Assembly (NCBI GenBank): GCA_964595485.1
Contig: CAZQQN010000011.1
Location: forward strand, 1-64,000
From: CAZQQN01 sp964595485
Lineage (GTDB): Bacteria > Bacteroidota > Bacteroidia > CAILMK01 > CAYYUA01
Direction: 5' to 3'
Length of the DNA stretch: 64,000 nt
Positions within the stretch are counted from its first letter, which is position 1. Every line of letters starts with the position of its first letter. Of the stretch, positions 42,741-53,811 are shown piece after piece. The position numbers were made by a program, and so were the translations under genes. A model generated the notes under the pieces. That model ran no database searches. It was not told the origin of the DNA and saw only the letters and a list, made by a program, of their open reading frames with translations.

Positions 42741-45377
42741 CTAAAACAACCTCATCTGGCTATCATTTGAATTAGGATCAGACGAGCTTTCTTCTGTATT
42801 TTCCGTTTTATTGTTTTCATCCTCTGGGGTATCTTCATTGGTTTCCGGTTCGGATGTGAAAATGACTTCATGCAAGTTCTTGTCAGAAAGCTTATTACCA
42901 ACGGCCTTCCAGCCCCTTATATCTACGAATTCAGGAAGGTCAATTTCCTTCGTTTGTTTTTGCTTTTTGTTTTTGGTAGTGAGACTGATCTTCGGGTGAG
43001 GATGGGTGGTCACTGTAACCAGGTAAGAATCTTTATGGTCACTAATGAAATTAAATTCCTTATCCTGGGTTCTTGTTTCCAGCTGAAAGCGCTTTACATA
43101 ATAGCATTGATGGTCACCATCGTAATAAATGGCGGTAATTACCCGGCTCGGTTCATACCTTTGTATATGGATCACGCGATCCGGGGCATAACGATTGGTA
43201 AGCTCATGAGATGTGAGCTCATAGGTTCCTTCCTTGTAAAAGACCAGTATTTGATCCCTGGCATCAAATTTCCCTAATGCATCACCGCGCTCATCCCTGT
43301 TTAGACGGCCAGTTTCTGGAGCATACCATATATGAATACCGCCTAGCGAAGATCCTCCTTTCTCAAGGAATAAGACTTTTTTGACCGTGTACTTGGTAAC
43401 GATATTCCCTTGAGCTTCACGGCTCTTGATATCTATTTCACCAAAATCAAAATCCAGGCTTTTCTTCTTAGCCCTGGTATTTGGTGTTAGGTGGACCCTT
43501 ACCTTTTCCGTTTCACCGTTGGGATTGGCGGAAAAGTATACCAAACGGGATTTTTCATTTCCTTTGGTAACGTCATAAACCCTGTCACGGGTTACGGATT
43601 TGACATGGAAACGTTTAGCCCTGGCAACGGCCGTTTTGCCATCTACATACATGGCATTGTAAACGGTTCGCTCATCACCCCGCTTCCAAACAGCTACATG
43701 GATGATGTCTTTACCTACATAGGCTTTATCGGCTACTTTTGTTACCATGTACTGGCCATTGCGAAGAAAAATAATCAAGTCGTCAACTTCAGAGACTTCG
43801 CCTACATACTCGTCTTTTTTGAGCCCTGTTCCTACAAAACCCTCTTCACGGTTCACGTAAAGTTTTTGATTGGCCGCTGCCACTTCTTTCACGTCAATGG
43901 ATTCAAAAGAGCGGATCTCTGTTTGGCGCTCTTTCCCTTCACCGTATTGCGCTAATAAGTATTCAAAATATTGAATGGCATAATCCGTAAGGTGCTCGAT
44001 ATTGTATTTAGTACTTTCGATGTCATCCTCCAGCTTGCGAATTTGCTCATCAGCTTTGAATGAATCATATTTCGAGATTCGCTTGATCTTGATTTCGGTT
44101 AGACGAATGATATCATCATCTGTAACCTCCCTTACCAATTGGTCCTTGAAGGGTTCCAGACCGGTATCTATGGTTTCGAGGACCGCTTCCCAGGTTTCAC
44201 ACTCCTCAATCCTCCGGTAAATGCGCTCTTCAATGAAGATCTTTTCCAGTGATGAAAAATGCCATTTCTCCTGTAATTCCCCCAATTTAATCCTTAATTC
44301 TTGATCAAGCAGATCCAGGGTGTTTTGGGTGGATTGTCTGAGAATATCACTAACAGACATGAAGGTTGGCTTATCCTCTACGATTACGCACGCATTGGGG
44401 GCAATGGATATTTCGCAATCTGTAAAGGCGTAAAGGGCATCAATCGTGACATCAGGGTCAGCTCCCCTGGGTAAATAGACCAGAATTTCTACCTGGGCTG
44501 CGGTATTATCTACCACTTTCCTAATCTTGATCTTTCCCTGATCATTTGCTTTAATAATGGATTCAATCAGGCTATCAGTAGTGGTTGAATAGGGAATATC
44601 CCTAATAGCAAGGGTCTTTCGGTCATCCTCTTCAATTTTAGCCCTGAGCCTAATACGGCCGCCTTTTTTACCATCATTGTAATAGGCAACATCCATCAAA
44701 CCTCCGGTAGGAAAGTCCGGGTAAAGCTCAAATGATTTGCCTTTTAATTCCTGGATACTAGCCTCTATCAATTCGCAGAAATTATGCGGCATGACTTTGG
44801 TTGCTAATCCCACGGCAATGCCTTCAATACCCTGGGCGAGGATTAGCGGGAATTTCATGGGTAAGTTTACCGGCTCACTATTCCGGCCGTCATAGGAGAG
44901 TTGCCATTCCGTTGTCTTAGGGTTGAAAGCTACTTCCAGAGCAAATTGGGAAAGCCTTGCCTCAATGTAACGTGGAGCTGCCGCACTGTCGCCCGTTCGA
45001 ATATCCCCCCAGTTTCCCTGCGTATCCAGCATAAGGCCCTTTTGCCCGAGATTAACAAGTGCATCCCCAATTGCTGCGTCCCCATGCGGATGGTATTTCA
45101 TCGCCTCCCCGATGATATTAGCCACCTTATGATACCGGCCATCATGCATTTGGCGCATTGCATGGAGTATTCTCCGCTGAACCGGTTTTAAACCATCTTT
45201 CAAGGAGGGAACGGCACGTTCAAGGATCACATAAGATGCGTAATCCAGGAAATATTCCTGGTACATTCCCGAGATCGGGGTTACGTCATGGATTGTCTCC
45301 TCGTTATCACTGTTTGGATTCTCATTCTCATTGGGCCCTTCCTCCCAGTAATTCTGCTCATCGCTAATGTCACTCAT
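42741..45377 (-). CDS. parC: DNA topoisomerase IV subunit A
   Basis: 878 residues. Type IIA topoisomerase cutting subunit that separates linked daughter chromosomes. The catalytic tyrosine is Y137 in AAAPRYIEARL, and the quinolone-region helix has KYHPHGDAAIGDALV at about 95-109. The N-terminal acidic tail (about 30 residues) and the C-terminal Asp/Glu/Asn tail are low in complexity. The C-terminal beta-pinwheel lacks the GyrA box (QRRGG-R-G), so ParC is chosen over GyrA. The ParE partner is not in the window. Confidence 0.93.
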   Translation of the reverse strand: MSDISDEQNYWEEGPNENENPNSDNEETIHDVTPISGMYQEYFLDYASYVILERAVPSLKDGLKPVQRRILHAMRQMHDGRYHKVANIIGEAMKYHPHGDAAIGDALVNLGQKGLMLDTQGNWGDIRTGDSAAAPRYIEARLSQFALEVAFNPKTTEWQLSYDGRNSEPVNLPMKFPLILAQGIEGIAVGLATKVMPHNFCELIEASIQELKGKSFELYPDFPTGGLMDVAYYNDGKKGGRIRLRAKIEEDDRKTLAIRDIPYSTTTDSLIESIIKANDQGKIKIRKVVDNTAAQVEILVYLPRGADPDVTIDALYAFTDCEISIAPNACVIVEDKPTFMSVSDILRQSTQNTLDLLDQELRIKLGELQEKWHFSSLEKIFIEERIYRRIEECETWEAVLETIDTGLEPFKDQLVREVTDDDIIRLTEIKIKRISKYDSFKADEQIRKLEDDIESTKYNIEHLTDYAIQYFEYLLAQYGEGKERQTEIRSFESIDVKEVAAANQKLYVNREEGFVGTGLKKDEYVGEVSEVDDLIIFLRNGQYMVTKVADKAYVGKDIIHVAVWKRGDERTVYNAMYVDGKTAVARAKRFHVKSVTRDRVYDVTKGNEKSRLVYFSANPNGETEKVRVHLTPNTRAKKKSLDFDFGEIDIKSREAQGNIVTKYTVKKVLFLEKGGSSLGGIHIWYAPETGRLNRDERGDALGKFDARDQILVFYKEGTYELTSHELTNRYAPDRVIHIQRYEPSRVITAIYYDGDHQCYYVKRFQLETRTQDKEFNFISDHKDSYLVTVTTHPHPKISLTTKNKKQKQTKEIDLPEFVDIRGWKAVGNKLSDKNLHEVIFTSEPETNEDTPEDENNKTENTEESSSDPNSNDSQMRLF

Positions 45378-45595
45378 AATGCCTTATGCAGGGGTTGTTT
45401 TTTAAACCTCAAAATTGTCAATAATCATTGAAAAATGATAGAGATTAGTGTTTTTAACTGAAATTACCTTGTTTGAAAGGTGTTAGGCTCAAATGGCTAT
45501 TGCGTAGATTGGCTATTAATACTAGGCAGGCATCCCATAAGGTTTTGGATAATAGCTAAAAAAAATGGTGGCTTTAAATGATGTATCAATGCATG

Positions 45596-46588
45596 TTAGC
45601 GGGCAAAGGGTATACTCTCAAGATCCTCAAAAAGCCCCTTTTTATACTTATGGTGAGCAACTTGATTGACCATGGCAGCATTGTCTGTACAATAGGCCTG
45701 ATCCGGAATATAAACCTGCCAATCATTTTTACTTGCCACTTGGTAAACCTGTTCTCTTAAAGTAGCATTGGCTGCAACACCCCCGGAAATACCAATTTGC
45801 TTGATACCATTATTTTTAGCTGCCAGTTCCAGTTTCCTGGCAAGGAAGCGCATGATACAATCTTGGTAAGCTGCGCAAAGATTAGCCACATTGTCAACAA
45901 TAAAAGTATCATTTTTTTTCAATGAATCCCTTACCAAGTAAAGGAGCGATGTTTTGAGGCCGCTAAAACTGAAATCATAGCCTTTAATACCTGGCTCTGG
46001 AAATTGGAAGGACTGCGGCTCACCTTGCTGGGCATATTGATCGATTACCGGGCCTGCCGGGTAGGGTAATCCCAGGATCTTCCCCCCCTTATCGAGTGCC
46101 TCTCCGGCTGCATCATCGATTGTTTGGCCCAAAACTTCATAGTTGAGGTAGTCTTTTACAAGCACAATTTGGGTATGGCCTCCTGACACGAGAAGGTTCA
46201 AAAAAGGGAAATCCGGAACGGGGGCTTCAATAAAATGGGAGAGGTTGTGCGCGTGAAGATGGTTTACGCCTATGAGTGGTATATTGTAAGAAAGGCTTAT
46301 ACCTTTTGCAAAAGCATTTCCGACTAATAAAGCTCCTATGAGCCCTGGACCCTGCGTGTAAGCTACTGCATCCAGGTTGTTTTTGTCAAATGAAGCACCC
46401 TTGAAAGCTTCTTCAACCACCGGTACTATATTTTGTTGGTGAGCGCGGGATGCCAATTCAGGCACAACACCTCCGTAATCACTATGTACTACCTGGGTTT
46501 TTGTTACATTTTGCTCTGTACATTGATTTTGATTGGTGGCGGCACTGGTTTCATCGCAAGATGTTTCCAGTCCCAATAACTTGACCAT
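45596..46588 (-). CDS. tsaD: tRNA N6-adenosine threonylcarbamoyltransferase
   Basis: 330 residues. It transfers the threonylcarbamoyl group to A37 of ANN-decoding tRNAs, with TsaB/TsaE. The N-terminal LGLETSCDETSAA, the metal-binding VNHLHAHNLSHF, LLVSGGHTQIVLV, and the C-terminal GISGGVAANATLRE are all in place. The middle motif GYDFSFSGLKTSLLY is typical. It is divergent from tamB with 223 bp between them, a pairing I recall as common in this phylum. Confidence 0.96.
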   Translation of the reverse strand: MVKLLGLETSCDETSAATNQNQCTEQNVTKTQVVHSDYGGVVPELASRAHQQNIVPVVEEAFKGASFDKNNLDAVAYTQGPGLIGALLVGNAFAKGISLSYNIPLIGVNHLHAHNLSHFIEAPVPDFPFLNLLVSGGHTQIVLVKDYLNYEVLGQTIDDAAGEALDKGGKILGLPYPAGPVIDQYAQQGEPQSFQFPEPGIKGYDFSFSGLKTSLLYLVRDSLKKNDTFIVDNVANLCAAYQDCIMRFLARKLELAAKNNGIKQIGISGGVAANATLREQVYQVASKNDWQVYIPDQAYCTDNAAMVNQVAHHKYKKGLFEDLESIPFAR

Positions 46589-46612
46589 ATACCATATGAA
46601 TTTTGTAACTTA

Positions 46613-46620
46613 CAAAGGTA
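46613..46620 (-). promoter_or_regulatory. tsaD: -7 promoter element for tsaD
   Basis: TACCTTTG on the minus strand, 24 bp before the tsaD start codon. It matches TAnnTTTG. No clear -33 box. Confidence 0.48.
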
Positions 46621-46811
46621 AAGGGAATATCGGGGAATATTGAAGGTAGTAGCATGCCCTGCTTGGGTTAGTTAGCGGGTTTTAGTTTCGGTACAGATTG
46701 TATCCTTTCCTTGATGCAAATCCAAGTTCCTATTTCAGAACTTTTGGTTTGTTGTGTTTTTTAAAACTTTGCAAAGGATTTTCGCTTAATTTTTGTTGTA
46801 ATAAATAAGTC

Positions 46812-49800
46812 ATGAAAGTTGCCTATAAAAAAATTTTAAAGCTTAGCGGCTCCTTTTTATTAGGGGTAGTTGTCCTGTTTATCTTATCCTTTTTGGTTTT
46901 GATGCTTTACTTGAAAAGTGACTCAGGGCAGGCATGGCTTACCCAAAAGTCCAACAAATTCTTAAGCAAAACCCTCGGAACCCGTTTAAACATTGATTCT
47001 GTTACGGTAGATTTCCCGCGTGAATTAAACCTGAACCATCCTGTTGTTTACGATCATAAGCAGGATACCGTATTGGTGGCTAAGCAAATTGGCGTCAAAT
47101 TCAACCTCTACAGTTTTAACCTCAGGAGTTTAATTTTTGGCAACATTCATTTACAAAACCCCCGCTTCTACGGGCGTAAATACCCAGGTGATACGGCTTT
47201 TAATTACGACTATATCATTCAAAATGCCAAAGCTGAGGATCCTAACAAAAAAGGTGGTGTGTACCGCACCCTTTTCAATGGCGTGCAAGTACATAATGGC
47301 CGTTTTGTACATCAAAACCTCCATGAAGCAAAGGAAGCGGGTAAGGTTATTGACTTTAACTATTTGGATGTTCAAAACCTGCAAATCAGAGCTGATTATT
47401 TACAATTTATAGAAGGCTCTTTAAGCTCAGAGATTAATCAAATGAGCTTTGAGGAAGTAAGTGGTTTTAAGGTGAATCAACTCCAAACTGACCTCATTTT
47501 TGACAAATCAACATTGAGTTTTCAGGATCTTCAGTTAAAGACACCTTATTCCAGAATTTCCGAGCAAATCACAATGGAATACGATAAGAAAAAAGACCTT
47601 CAGGACTTTGATGATAAAGTAGAATTAATCACCCGTTTTGAGAATACCACCCTTTCTTTGCAAGACCTTTCTTATTTTGTACCGGGGATTAGGCGTGTAG
47701 ATAAAAACATTGACTTTTCGGGTCAGATATTTGGTAAAGTAAGGGACTTTGATAGTAAGGGTTTTCAATTATCGTTTGGAGAGGATACCTATTTCACGGG
47801 GGATTTGAGCATTAGAGGCTTACCTGAAATTGATCAGACATTTCTTGATGTGGAATTTACCAAATCAGAATTTAAAACGGCAGATTTAAAACAACTTTTC
47901 CCATCCATCGAATTACCGATAAATTTAAAGCAACTTGGGCTTGTCCATTTCGAAGGTAAGTTTACCGGCTTCCCTTCTGATTTTGTTGCATACGGGGAGT
48001 TTGATACTGATCTTGGCAGCTTTAATACGGATATTAACCTCAAAAACCCAGGTAATGAAGCCGAAGCTCAATATTCAGGCGATTTAGAGCTCAATAATTT
48101 TGATATTGGCGAATTATTGGATGAGGAGTTACTCGGAAATACCAGCTTAAATGGCAATATTAAAGGAAATGGGTTAATTTTAGAGGAACTTAGGGCTAAT
48201 CTTGATGCCTCAGTATCTAATTTTCACTTCAACGGCTATGATTACTCCAACATAAATGTAAAAGGAGAATTAACAAAAGAACTCTTCAAGGGTAAACTGG
48301 CGATGGATGACCCTAATATAAAACTTGATTTCAATGGGGAAGTGAATATGGACCGGCCTAAACCTCAATTTGATTTTAAAGCTGATTTAGCACAAGCTAA
48401 TTTTGATACCTTAAACATGGTAGAAGATAGTTTGGTGGTAAACGCCAAAGTAAACCTGAATTTTAAGGCCAATAACCTGGACGACATAGAAGGAAAAGCA
48501 GAAGTTACTAATACCACAATGGGGTTGTCTAATCGCATTCTGGCATTCGATAGTTTAGCATTGAAATCGGTCATTGATACTACAAACAATGGTTTGAAGC
48601 AATTGAGTTTAAGTTCTGATATTGCCGATTTATTGCTGGAAGGACACTACAATTTGACTTCCCTGCCGAATGTGGGAAAAATAGCGCTGAATAGAATTAT
48701 AAACCGGGAATTGGTACCGGGAGACACTATTATGTCAGTAGAGGAGGATCTGAGCTATCGATTACATGTAAAAAATGCCGCTTTCTTGATGGATCTCATG
48801 AAAACAGATTTTATCCTTGAGGATAATACTAAATTGTCAGGGAGTATTAATACTAAGACCAAGGATTTTACTTTGTCAGGGACTATACCAGGTATTTATT
48901 ACAAGGATTGGCATCTTGATAATGTTAACATCAAAGGCTCCGGATCCAAAGAATCTATTTTCATTCAAGCTGATTTGGATAAGCTTACAAAGGGTGACTC
49001 GGTCTGGCTGGCCGAAAGCAACGTGAACCTGCTTAGGAAGGTGGATGATAGTTTACAATTTAACCTTGCTCTGTCAAGGAGGGATCAAGAAGCCGGGTTA
49101 AAGGGTAAAATGATAGCCGATAAAGAAAAAATAACCGGGAGGGTTTACGATTCCGAGATCAGTTTTGATGATTCAATATGGTCAATAAGCTCAACGAACC
49201 TTAAGTACTATTACAATTCCCGCTTTCATATTCCCTACCTAAAATTTGAGAATGGTGATCAAAGATTAATCGTTACTGGAAAAGGCGGCAAAAGAAGTGA
49301 TGAACCAGTCCGGGTACTGTTTGATAAAGTCCAGCTTGGAGCAATAACGCATGATATATTTCCGCAGTTTAAAGCTTATACAGGTGATTTGAACGGACAG
49401 GTGTTGGTTCATAATATCCTTGATACTCCTCATTTCAACTCGGCTTTGATGATTACGCCTTTACGTGTGGATGGTGAAAAAATGGGCCAGTTAAACCTCA
49501 ACACGAATTACACGAAAGGTAACAACAATATCAATGTAGAGGCTAACCTGGTGAGAGATGGATATCCCGAGCTAATGACCATGAAAGGTTATGTTAACCT
49601 CTACAATGACAAAGATAACTTGAATTTGATGCTTGATTTCAGGGAGAGCCACTTGGCTCTTGTGGAGGGGTTGGTCAATGATTATGTATCCAACCTGGGT
49701 GGTACTTTTTCCGCTGGATTAAGTATAAAGGGGTCTTTTGAAGAGCCTCGAATCAGGGGTAGGGTTGATTTCAATCGAGCAAAATTAACCCTTAACTACC

Positions 49801-51380
49801 TACAAACCCGTTACACATTCGACCATTCCGTATCATTCAACAAAAGCCGCATTCCCATTAGAAATCTGAAGTTGGTTGATCATAGAGGTAATAAAGCCGA
49901 AGTTAACGGGGTTATAAAACATGATGCATTCAATGATTTTAACCTGGACCTTAATTTAAAAGCTGAGAATTTCCATGCGCTGAATACTACCCAGAAGGAC
50001 AATGAAGTTTACTATGGGCAAGCCTATGCCAGCGGTTATGTTAATTTTACCGGTCCTTTGGATAATATCCAAATTGAGATGCAGGTGAATTCAGAGAAAA
50101 ACACAGTTATAAACTTACCAGTGTCAGATGAAGGAACCTATTCAGGGCATGATTTTATAAACTTTACTGACAAGCCTAATTATTACCGTAAAGAATACAA
50201 TGTTGATTTTGGTGGAATTAACCTTGATATGGAATTGGACATAACTCCGGATGCACTCGTTCGTATCATTTTTGATCCAAGAGCCGGCGATGTTTTAAAG
50301 GGTCGTGGAACTGGCGACATTAAAATGGCAATTACTTCTGCCGGAGAATTTAACATGTATGGGAGCTATACTGTGAATAGCGGTGATTATCTCTTCACCG
50401 CTTTTGATATTGTGAAAAAACAATTTGAATTAAAGGAAGGGGGAACAATTAAGTGGAACGGAGATCCTTACGAAGCCCAGATGGATATACAAGCAGCTTA
50501 TAGCTTACAGGCCTCACCAGCGCCTTTATTACCCAATAACGGAGATCAGGGAGGAACTTATAATCGGAAAATGCCCGTTGAAGCCCAGCTTCATATGATG
50601 GGGTCCCTTTTTTCGCCGGATATTGACCTTGATTTTGAAATCTTAAACCTTGATAATACCCGCAGTGGTAATATAAGTTCCCTTGGATCACAGGTTAAAA
50701 AGATAAAGAATGATGAACAAGCCCTCAATCAGCAGGTGGTTAGTTTATTAGTAATGAACCGCTTTTATTCAGTCCAATCTGGTGCTGGTTTGGGAGCTGG
50801 ACAGGCCATTGAATCAAGCAGCAATTCTCTTGTAGGAGACCTCATCTCTAACCAATTGACTCATTGGGTTTCTCAATTTTCAGAGGATATAAAATACCTT
50901 GAAAACGTTCAATTGGGGATTGATTACCAGAGTCGCAATAAAACAAGTACCGGAGAAATATCTGAACAGGAGCTGGAAGTGGCTTTGAGTACAACCCTTT
51001 TCAATGACAGGGTGGAGATTAGTGGCAGTATGGATATGGAAAATTCAGAGGGCAATGTGACCGTTAGCTACAAATTAACAAAAGAAGGGCGAATTCGAAT
51101 CAAGGCTTTTAGTCGCAATAACACCAACCCGATTCTGAATGATAACATTCAGAAACATGGTACAGGCCTTTTGTGGCGAAAAGAATTTGATAGTTGGAAA
51201 GAGTTTTTTGAATCGGGTCAAGAAAATAAGCAAGAACCTGAAAAACAAAAACCAGCAGATGAGGAATCCCCCAAAAGCCAAGTTCGGCCAGAAACTCAAG
51301 AGGATGCTCCTAATGATCAAGCATTACCCGAAAAGGGTAAAGGGTATTTAAATCGTGACAAAAAAGGTGCTGAGGAGTAA
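46812..51380 (+). CDS. tamB: Translocation and assembly module protein TamB
   Basis: 1522 residues. A single N-terminal membrane helix (about residues 12-35) anchors it in the inner membrane; the very long beta-rich body spans the periplasm, and the C-terminal third is the DUF490 domain (GGTFSAGLSIKGSFEEPRIRG, MYGSYTVNSGDYLFTAFD, EAQMDIQAAYSLQASPAPL). It works with an outer-membrane BamA/TamA-like protein, or moves lipids, which is now often proposed for this family. The end is a charged, Lys/Glu/Pro-rich tail. No TamA is adjacent. The size is typical for Bacteroidota. Confidence 0.94.
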   Translation: MKVAYKKILKLSGSFLLGVVVLFILSFLVLMLYLKSDSGQAWLTQKSNKFLSKTLGTRLNIDSVTVDFPRELNLNHPVVYDHKQDTVLVAKQIGVKFNLYSFNLRSLIFGNIHLQNPRFYGRKYPGDTAFNYDYIIQNAKAEDPNKKGGVYRTLFNGVQVHNGRFVHQNLHEAKEAGKVIDFNYLDVQNLQIRADYLQFIEGSLSSEINQMSFEEVSGFKVNQLQTDLIFDKSTLSFQDLQLKTPYSRISEQITMEYDKKKDLQDFDDKVELITRFENTTLSLQDLSYFVPGIRRVDKNIDFSGQIFGKVRDFDSKGFQLSFGEDTYFTGDLSIRGLPEIDQTFLDVEFTKSEFKTADLKQLFPSIELPINLKQLGLVHFEGKFTGFPSDFVAYGEFDTDLGSFNTDINLKNPGNEAEAQYSGDLELNNFDIGELLDEELLGNTSLNGNIKGNGLILEELRANLDASVSNFHFNGYDYSNINVKGELTKELFKGKLAMDDPNIKLDFNGEVNMDRPKPQFDFKADLAQANFDTLNMVEDSLVVNAKVNLNFKANNLDDIEGKAEVTNTTMGLSNRILAFDSLALKSVIDTTNNGLKQLSLSSDIADLLLEGHYNLTSLPNVGKIALNRIINRELVPGDTIMSVEEDLSYRLHVKNAAFLMDLMKTDFILEDNTKLSGSINTKTKDFTLSGTIPGIYYKDWHLDNVNIKGSGSKESIFIQADLDKLTKGDSVWLAESNVNLLRKVDDSLQFNLALSRRDQEAGLKGKMIADKEKITGRVYDSEISFDDSIWSISSTNLKYYYNSRFHIPYLKFENGDQRLIVTGKGGKRSDEPVRVLFDKVQLGAITHDIFPQFKAYTGDLNGQVLVHNILDTPHFNSALMITPLRVDGEKMGQLNLNTNYTKGNNNINVEANLVRDGYPELMTMKGYVNLYNDKDNLNLMLDFRESHLALVEGLVNDYVSNLGGTFSAGLSIKGSFEEPRIRGRVDFNRAKLTLNYLQTRYTFDHSVSFNKSRIPIRNLKLVDHRGNKAEVNGVIKHDAFNDFNLDLNLKAENFHALNTTQKDNEVYYGQAYASGYVNFTGPLDNIQIEMQVNSEKNTVINLPVSDEGTYSGHDFINFTDKPNYYRKEYNVDFGGINLDMELDITPDALVRIIFDPRAGDVLKGRGTGDIKMAITSAGEFNMYGSYTVNSGDYLFTAFDIVKKQFELKEGGTIKWNGDPYEAQMDIQAAYSLQASPAPLLPNNGDQGGTYNRKMPVEAQLHMMGSLFSPDIDLDFEILNLDNTRSGNISSLGSQVKKIKNDEQALNQQVVSLLVMNRFYSVQSGAGLGAGQAIESSSNSLVGDLISNQLTHWVSQFSEDIKYLENVQLGIDYQSRNKTSTGEISEQELEVALSTTLFNDRVEISGSMDMENSEGNVTVSYKLTKEGRIRIKAFSRNNTNPILNDNIQKHGTGLLWRKEFDSWKEFFESGQENKQEPEKQKPADEESPKSQVRPETQEDAPNDQALPEKGKGYLNRDKKGAEE

Positions 51381-51594
51381 TTGAGGATAAAAGTGAGCTT
51401 ACCAGGAAAATAAGCTGCAAATTTGTGGTAGAACCAATGCAATGCTTCAGGGTTTCAAATAAAACTGAAAGCCTCATTTGAAACATTTTCAAAATTAGAA
51501 ATAATCCTTTCCAGCTTTTTGTAAGCAAAAACCCTAAAAAATCTCAATTAAGGATTAAGCAAGGTTTTTTCCGTTTAAAAAAATTAAAAGTTGT

Positions 51595-53742
51595 ATGACA
51601 AAGTCGAAGCAAGATAAAAAGGCTGATCAGCAGAGAAAAAAGAAAAGTATTAAGAAGGAAGTCAAAGAATACCTCAAAGCTAACCAAGGGAAAGGCTTTA
51701 ACCATAAACAACTTACTGCTCAATTAGGGTTAAGTACCAAAAAAGAGAAAGATAAGCTTCTTAAAGTACTGGAAGAGCTATACTTAGATGGCTATATCCA
51801 GGAAACCAAGCCGGGTAAATACAAACACCTCGATAAGGAGGAGGAATATACAGGCAAGCTGGACATGAGTGGCAAAGGCTTTGGTTTCGTTAGCTTATCA
51901 GACCAAGAAGAAGACATTTTCATTCCTCCCGGTAAAACCGGAATAGCTTTAAACAGAGATTGGGTGAAGATCAAACTCCATAAAGGAAAAAGGAAAGGCG
52001 GCCGCCCCGAAGGTGAGGTAATGGAAGTTGTTGAGCGGTACAAAAAAGATTTTGTGGGTACTTTAGAGCTATCAGAGAAATTTGCCTTTGTGGTTTCTGA
52101 TAACCCTAAGATGGATGTGGATATTTTTATACCCCTGAAGCACCTCAATGGGGGCAAGAATGGCCAAAAAGTGGTTGCTGAAATAACGGACTGGCCGGAA
52201 GACGCCAAAAGTCCCTTTGGACAGGTAAAAAAAATCCTCGGAGAGGCCGGGGATCATGCCACGGAAATGGATGCCATTATCGAGGAGTTCGATCTTCCTA
52301 CCGCTTTTCCGGATGAGGTAGAAAAAGCGGCCAACCAAATTCCCGATGTAATACCAAAAGAAGAGGTGAAAAAACGCAAAGATTTTCGGGGTATTCCTAC
52401 CTTTACCATTGATCCCAAAGATGCAAAAGACTTTGATGATGCCCTTTCCATTCGAAAACTTGACAACGGGAATTGGGAAGTAGGTATTCATATTGCCGAT
52501 GTAACCCATTATGTTGAAATAGGATCTGAATTGGATAAAGAAGCTTATAAACGTGCTACATCCGTCTACCTCGTTGACCGGGTTATTCCGATGTTGCCGG
52601 AAAAACTTTCCAATCAACTATGTTCCCTTCGTCCAGAAGAAGATAAGATGGCATTTTCAGCAGTTTTTCAGCTTGATAACGAAGCCAACGTCAAAGACGA
52701 ATGGTTCGGTAAGACCCTTATTAATTCCAAAAAGCGATTTGATTATGAGGAAGCACAGGGAGTAATGGATGCCGGTGAAGGACCTTTTTTAGATGAGCTG
52801 AGAAACCTTAGAGACTTGGCGACTAAACTCAGGAAAAGGCGCTTTCAGGAAGGCGCTATTTCATTTGAGACTACGGAGGTTGAATTTGAAATGGACGATC
52901 ATTTTCACCCGGTTGGGATTATTAAAAAAATCCGCCAGGATGCGCATTTTCTCATAGAGGATTTCATGTTATTAGCCAACCGTAAGGTAGCAGAGTTCAT
53001 TTTTTCCAAGCAAGAAAGTTTCCAGGAGATGCCCTTTGTATACCGGGTACACGAGTCGCCCCCCGATGATAAACTGGAGAATTTTGTCAGGATTGCTCGC
53101 AGTTTCGGTTATGAATTTGATACCAAGGACCCTGAAAAGGTTTCAGCCTCTTTTAACAAGCTCCTGGATAAGGTAGAAGGCCGTCCCGAACAAAATATGC
53201 TGGAGTCCCTCGCAATCCGTACCATGTCTAAGGCATTTTACACAACAAAGCAGGGAAGCCATTACGGCCTATCGTTTGATTACTATACCCATTTCACTTC
53301 ACCGATCAGGAGGTATCCTGATGTAATAGCCCATCGTTTGCTGCAGCATTACTTAACTGGGGAGGGTCCTGCTCCTAAGCAAGAGGAGATAGAAGAGCAA
53401 TGTAAACATTCCTCTGAGATGGAAATCAGGGCGGAAGATGCTGAGCGGGCATCGGTGAAATACAAACAGGTAGAATTCATGGCCGATCATATAGGTGAAG
53501 AATTTGAAGGTTTAATTGCCGGGGTAACCAATAAAGCCTTATTTGTTGAAATTCCTGAAAATAAGTGCGAGGGAAAAATCCCGCTGGAAAACCTTATTGA
53601 TGATTATTACGAATTTGATGATGAGAACTACCTAATTCGTGGAACAAGTAATGGCCGTGCCTATCAGTTAGGGGATGAAGTTCGTATTCGCGTTATGGAA
53701 GCCAATCCGCTTGATCGCAAGTTGATTTTTGATATGCTTTAA
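51595..53742 (+). CDS. rnr: Ribonuclease R
   Basis: 715 residues. 3'-to-5' exoribonuclease. The basic N-terminus and a winged-helix region (HKQLTAQLGLSTKKEKDKLLKVLEEL, split here) come first, then cold-shock domains with GKGFGFVSL, then the RNB catalytic domain with TIDPKDAKDFDDALSI (the metal-binding aspartates) and THFTSPIRRYPDVIAHRLL, and at the end an S1 domain (EFEGLIAGVTNKALFVEI). Family members often help degrade structured RNA and in trans-translation. No operon partner; the next gene starts 69 bp later. Confidence 0.96.
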   Translation: MTKSKQDKKADQQRKKKSIKKEVKEYLKANQGKGFNHKQLTAQLGLSTKKEKDKLLKVLEELYLDGYIQETKPGKYKHLDKEEEYTGKLDMSGKGFGFVSLSDQEEDIFIPPGKTGIALNRDWVKIKLHKGKRKGGRPEGEVMEVVERYKKDFVGTLELSEKFAFVVSDNPKMDVDIFIPLKHLNGGKNGQKVVAEITDWPEDAKSPFGQVKKILGEAGDHATEMDAIIEEFDLPTAFPDEVEKAANQIPDVIPKEEVKKRKDFRGIPTFTIDPKDAKDFDDALSIRKLDNGNWEVGIHIADVTHYVEIGSELDKEAYKRATSVYLVDRVIPMLPEKLSNQLCSLRPEEDKMAFSAVFQLDNEANVKDEWFGKTLINSKKRFDYEEAQGVMDAGEGPFLDELRNLRDLATKLRKRRFQEGAISFETTEVEFEMDDHFHPVGIIKKIRQDAHFLIEDFMLLANRKVAEFIFSKQESFQEMPFVYRVHESPPDDKLENFVRIARSFGYEFDTKDPEKVSASFNKLLDKVEGRPEQNMLESLAIRTMSKAFYTTKQGSHYGLSFDYYTHFTSPIRRYPDVIAHRLLQHYLTGEGPAPKQEEIEEQCKHSSEMEIRAEDAERASVKYKQVEFMADHIGEEFEGLIAGVTNKALFVEIPENKCEGKIPLENLIDDYYEFDDENYLIRGTSNGRAYQLGDEVRIRVMEANPLDRKLIFDML

Positions 53743-53811
53743 CCCTTAAAGTTTATTGAACATAATCACCATATTTGAAGAGGCTTTATACCCTCTTTAT
53801 GGTTATCAGCT

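Noticed and set aside
43491..43955. ORF of 154 aa antisense to parC
   Set aside because: Shadow of the parC C-terminal domain; no domain or regulatory signal supports it.
52072..52617. Antisense ORF (181 aa) inside rnr
   Set aside because: Complement of a conserved catalytic gene, no start signals, no family pattern.
53778..53797. AAGAGG/CCTCTT hairpin after rnr
   Set aside because: Six-base stem with a long loop and no T-run; too weak to call a terminator.
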